From NCBI GenBank assembly GCA_029259605.1, contig JAJDEV010000005.1, positions 1 through 48,390 on the forward strand: 48,390 bases of DNA. Reading direction: 5' to 3'. This document shows positions 45,809-48,390 of the stretch, piece by piece. Numbering within the stretch: position 1 is the first letter of the stretch; each line of letters starts with the position of its first letter. Source of the DNA: Planctomycetota bacterium (GTDB lineage: Bacteria > Planctomycetota > UBA1135 > GCA-002686595). The position numbers and the translations under genes were made by a program. Under the pieces are notes generated by a model. That model searched no databases. It saw only the letters and a program-made list of their open reading frames with translations, and was not told where the DNA came from.

Positions 45809-47488
45809 ATGACATCCACCCGCGCGCATTTCGTCCGCTTCCTCGCGCTCGGGTTCCTCACCGCCGCGCTCCCCGCCGGCGCGCACACGCCGCGCTCGAC
45901 GTCGCTCCGCAACCCGACCCTCGACGGTCTGCGCGACGCGGTGCGCATCGGCGAGCGCGAACTCGGCCTCGCGGGCGGAGCGCGCTTCGGGTCCGCGGTC
46001 GCGTCGATCGGTGACCTCGACGGCGACGGGCATCCCGACCTCGCCGTCGGTTCGAGCGCCGACGCCGGTGGTGTCGGCGGATCGCGACGCGGCGCAGTTT
46101 GGATTCTGTTCCTCAACAAGGACGGGACGGTGCGCAGCTCGCGCAAGATCACGTCGGGCACGGCCGGCTTCACCGGGCCGCTGGCGAACGACGAACGCTT
46201 CGGGACCGGCGTCGCACTCGTCGGCGACCTCGACCACGACGGACACCCCGAGCTCGCCGTCGGCGCGCCGGGCGCGGGCGCGAACAAGAGCGGAGCCGTC
46301 TGGCTCCTGTCGCTCGAGAAGGACGGGAGCGTCAAGGCCGAGAAGCGCATCGCCACCGGACTCGCCGGTTTCCCGGAGACACTGCACGCCGGCGACGCGT
46401 TCGGATTCTCGGTCGCCGGACCGGGCGACCTCGACGGAGACGGAGCGCACGACCTCGTCGTCGGCTCACCGTACGCGCAACGCACGGGCGACGGGCACGG
46501 CGTCGTTTGGTCGCTGCGCTTGTCGGCGTCGGGCGACGTGCTCGGCAGCCGGCGCATCCACGACGCGGAGCGCGGATTCACGGCCTTCGGAACCGACGTC
46601 GCGGCGGCGGGCGACCTCGACGGCGACGGTCGCAGCGAGCTCGCGATCGGCGCGCCGCGCGCGGGCAACGCGCGCAGCGGCGCGGTCTGGCTCCTCTTCC
46701 TCGACCACGAGTCGCGCGTGCGCCGCCGTGTGCGCATCGCGTCCGACGAGGGCGGCTTCGGCGGCGCGCTCGAACCGGGAGCCGCGTTCGGAGCCGGGCT
46801 CACCGCCGCACCGGACATCGACGGCGACGGCGTTCCCGACCTGGCCGTCGGCGCACCCGCGTCGGGCGCCGAACGCGAAGGCGCGCTCTGGCTCCTGCTC
46901 TTGCGCAGCGACGGAACCGTGCGCGCGCAGGAACGCATCGACGGGAGCACGACCGCGATCGCGAGCGGCATCGACGCGTACGACGCGTTCGGCCAATCGC
47001 TCACGTCCCTCGGCGACCTCGACGGAGACGGACGCCCCGACCTGACCGTCGGCGCATGGAACACCGGGCGCGGCGGCGCGGTCTGGAACGTCTTCCTCGG
47101 CGGCTGCTTCGCCGCGAGCGCCGCGACCCGCGACGGCTACGGCGTCAACCCGCGTATCCTCTCCACCGAAGCTCCGCCGCGAGCCGGCGCGCGTTGGGAC
47201 GTCACGCTCGACTGCACCGCCCAGCTCCCCGGCATCGCGACGATCGTCGGAAGCTCACGCGCCGTCTTCGGTCGCATGACCGGCGCCGGCGAACTGCTCA
47301 TCGACCCCTCCCCCGGCGCCCGCGTCTTCACGCTGACGCTCCCGCACGCCGGCGACGCCCAAACCGCAAGCGTGACTCTCCCCGCCGACCTCTCGTTCTG
47401 CGACTTCGCCCTCTACGTGCAAGGCACGTGCGCCACCGCAACCGAAGCGACGCTGAGCAACGCGCTCGACTTGGTTGTCGGGCGGTAG
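45809..47488 (+). CDS. Secreted FG-GAP (integrin-like beta-propeller) repeat protein
   Basis: 559 aa with an N-terminal signal (FVRFLALGFLTAALPAGAH). Six FG-GAP repeats of about 64 residues begin near 59, 130, 197, 260, 325 and 394. Each has FG, then a calcium-type D-L-D-G-D-G loop and LAVG(A/S)P, for example FGSAVASIGDLDGDGHPDLA. They probably close a beta-propeller. From about 441 to 559 is a distinct C-terminal domain starting DGYGVNPRIL and ending LSNALDLVVGR, similar to the end of the beta-helix protein at 34872. A possible -10 (TAAGGT) lies at 45771-45776. Likely a surface or extracellular binding protein. Its stop is followed immediately by repeat locus R2. Confidence 0.88.
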   Translation: MTSTRAHFVRFLALGFLTAALPAGAHTPRSTSLRNPTLDGLRDAVRIGERELGLAGGARFGSAVASIGDLDGDGHPDLAVGSSADAGGVGGSRRGAVWILFLNKDGTVRSSRKITSGTAGFTGPLANDERFGTGVALVGDLDHDGHPELAVGAPGAGANKSGAVWLLSLEKDGSVKAEKRIATGLAGFPETLHAGDAFGFSVAGPGDLDGDGAHDLVVGSPYAQRTGDGHGVVWSLRLSASGDVLGSRRIHDAERGFTAFGTDVAAAGDLDGDGRSELAIGAPRAGNARSGAVWLLFLDHESRVRRRVRIASDEGGFGGALEPGAAFGAGLTAAPDIDGDGVPDLAVGAPASGAEREGALWLLLLRSDGTVRAQERIDGSTTAIASGIDAYDAFGQSLTSLGDLDGDGRPDLTVGAWNTGRGGAVWNVFLGGCFAASAATRDGYGVNPRILSTEAPPRAGARWDVTLDCTAQLPGIATIVGSSRAVFGRMTGAGELLIDPSPGARVFTLTLPHAGDAQTASVTLPADLSFCDFALYVQGTCATATEATLSNALDLVVGR

Positions 47489-47503
47489 GCAGTCGATCGC
47501 GGC

Positions 47504-47758
47504 GTGGAAATCCGAGCGGCGGGACTTGTTGACGTTCCTCGGATCGGGACGGTGCGGGCGGCTTCGTGGATCGAATTGCGGTGGGGAGTTCCGAGCGTGT
47601 GCCTCTCGTTCGTTGGAAGTCCCGGGGACGGGGAGTTGTTGACCTTCGTCTAGTTCCGACGGTCTGGGTGGTTCCGCGAATCGAGTCGCAAAGGGGAGTT
47701 CCGAACGTGTTCCTCTGGTCCGTTGGGTCTCTCAGGGACGGGGACTTGTCGACGTTCG
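47504..47758 (+). repeat. 110-bp tandem repeat, about 2.3 copies (R2, module a)
   Basis: A truncated unit (47504-47557), a full unit (47558-47667) and a third cut at 47758. The period is 110 bp, as in R1, with shared words AGTTCCGA, GTTGGAAGTCC, GGGGACGGGGAGTTGTTGAC. The last unit is cut after GACGTTC and joined to the hairpin module at the same place as in R1. Confidence 0.82.
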
Positions 47759-47925
47759 TTATCGATTCACGCGCAGCGCTTCGCGCTGCTGCGGCACAGG
47801 CTCGCTTCGCTCGCGTGCCGCGGTTCGCAACGGAACAGGGGGTTGCACGGCAGATCTATGGTTTCCGGAACGGGCGATGGGGCGTTCGGGGACCTGTCGC
47901 CGGAGTGCGACCGGCTGGTTACGCC
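47759..47925 (+). repeat. Double-hairpin module b-c (R2 direct copy)
   Basis: Its first 83 bases (47759-47841) are a perfect inverted copy of 48308-48390. Hairpin 1 lies at 47773-47789 and hairpin 2 at 47791-47821, identical to R1. Module c (from about 47867) is more diverged than b. Confidence 0.85.
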
Positions 47926-47966
47926 CGGGCGCTGCGGGGCCAAGGCCCCGCGCGTCAAAAGGTGGG

Positions 47967-48061
47967 GACGTCCCCGAGTCCCCGAACCGAACGCTATCCG
48001 CGTTGGAACTGTCGGAGACCGACACATGCCGTTGCGCCAGCGACCAGCTCGTGCGGGAGCG
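47967..48061 (+). repeat. 95-bp module d (R2 copy)
   Basis: Same length and boundaries as the two R1 arms. Overlapping its left end, GGGGACGTCCCC (47964-47975) is a perfect 12-bp palindrome, which is degenerate in R1. Confidence 0.8.
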
Positions 48062-48126
48062 CGCGCGCCCAGGTGAAGTCTGGCGCGTGGTGTGGGAGCC
48101 ACCGACCAACGCGCGCCGGCGGTGAC

Positions 48127-48230
48127 CGCGCGCAACCGGCCCGCCGCACTCCGGCGACAAGTCCCCGAACGTCTCATCGGCTGTTCCGGAGACCGCGACG
48201 GCTGCCGTGTCGCTGCCCGGTCCGTTGCGC
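48127..48230 (-). repeat. Inverted, truncated b-c module (R2)
   Basis: Reverse complement reads as module c (GATGAGACGTTCGGGGACTT) joined to a degenerate fragment of module b (CGCAACGGACC, GCGACACGGC). It lacks both hairpins. It is the first of two inverted copies. Confidence 0.65.
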
Positions 48231-48243
48231 CGAAACGAACGCG

Positions 48244-48390
48244 ACGGCGAACAAGTCCCCGAACGTCTCATCGCCCGTTCCGGAAGCCGTCGCGGTTGCC
48301 GTGTAAACCCCTGTTCCGTTGCGAACCGCGGCACGCGAGCGAAGCGAGCCTGTGCCGCAGCAGCGCGAAGCGCTGCGCGTGAATCGATAA
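48244..48390 (-). repeat. Inverted full b-c module (R2), at window end
   Basis: Reverse complement matches module b perfectly over 83 bases (48308-48390) and module c over 48244-48290. With 47759-47841 it forms terminal inverted repeats of a 632-bp unit. The window ends at its outer boundary, so flanking sequence and any further modules cannot be seen. Confidence 0.85.

Noticed and set aside
47566..48306. A 246-aa open frame through R2
   Set aside because: It crosses tandem, hairpin and inverted modules. Its counterpart in R1 is broken differently, and composition is Arg/Ala/Pro-rich, typical of non-coding GC-rich DNA.

Overview
The window is very GC-rich and gene-dense and looks like chromosome of a Gram-negative bacterium with an outer membrane. 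I favour a Planctomycetota-like organism. The reasons are: a TPR-bearing Ser/Thr kinase near an ECF sigma factor of the type often found with such kinases, two ECF factors without anti-sigma genes, secreted FG-GAP and beta-helix proteins sharing a C-terminal domain that ends in LVVG, signal peptidases with large insertions, and LptB. This assignment is inference; no rRNA is present. No transposase, integrase, phage structural gene or CRISPR array was found.

Layout. 1-2764 (+): 3' part of argS, apt, and a sigma-28-type factor with a histone-H1-like lysine tail. 2761-4035 (-): exported redoxin. 4152-11078 (+): birA, then a tight run rph-rdgB-lepA-lepB1-lepB2 (RNA processing, nucleotide-pool cleaning, translation, protein export). 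11079-11508: gene-free stretch with DnaA-box-like words. 11509-14204 (+): lptB, etfB, etfA. 14205-15170: gene-free mosaic of tandem and inverted repeats (locus R1). 15171-16793 (-): coiled-coil protein. 17154-18447 (+): RcnR/CsoR-type metal sensor and CDF metal exporter behind a G-tract operator. 18539-24848 (+): MscK-like channel, CorC/HlyC-like protein, secreted NlpC/P60-like protein. 24879-26432 (+): GT39 glycosyltransferase. 26515-30672 (+): four-gene amide-bond cluster (C39-like peptidase, RLAN/RimK ATP-grasp ligase, GCS2-type ligase, N-formylglutamate amidohydrolase). 30796-36575 (+): kinase-TPR protein, MDR oxidoreductase, secreted beta-helix protein. 36615-42532 (-): ECF sigma factor, lipoprotein, small membrane protein, HutD/Ves protein, tRNA-Val(CAC), second ECF sigma factor, ligA, DUF669-like protein. 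42620-47488 (+): recQ, beta-helix protein, FG-GAP protein. 47489-48390: second repeat mosaic (R2), cut by the window end.

Most interesting items. (1) R1 and R2 share the same modules: a 110-bp tandem unit, a double-hairpin module and a 95-bp module. They are arranged as inverted mosaics directly after stop codons, and one hairpin pair shows compensatory stem changes. (2) The amide-ligase cluster probably makes and trims a small peptide or peptide tag whose product is unknown. (3) The lysine-tailed sigma factor, the paired signal peptidases with a roughly 240-residue insertion, and the shared C-terminal domain of secreted proteins are architectural oddities. All functions are inferred from sequence read by eye; no database search was run.
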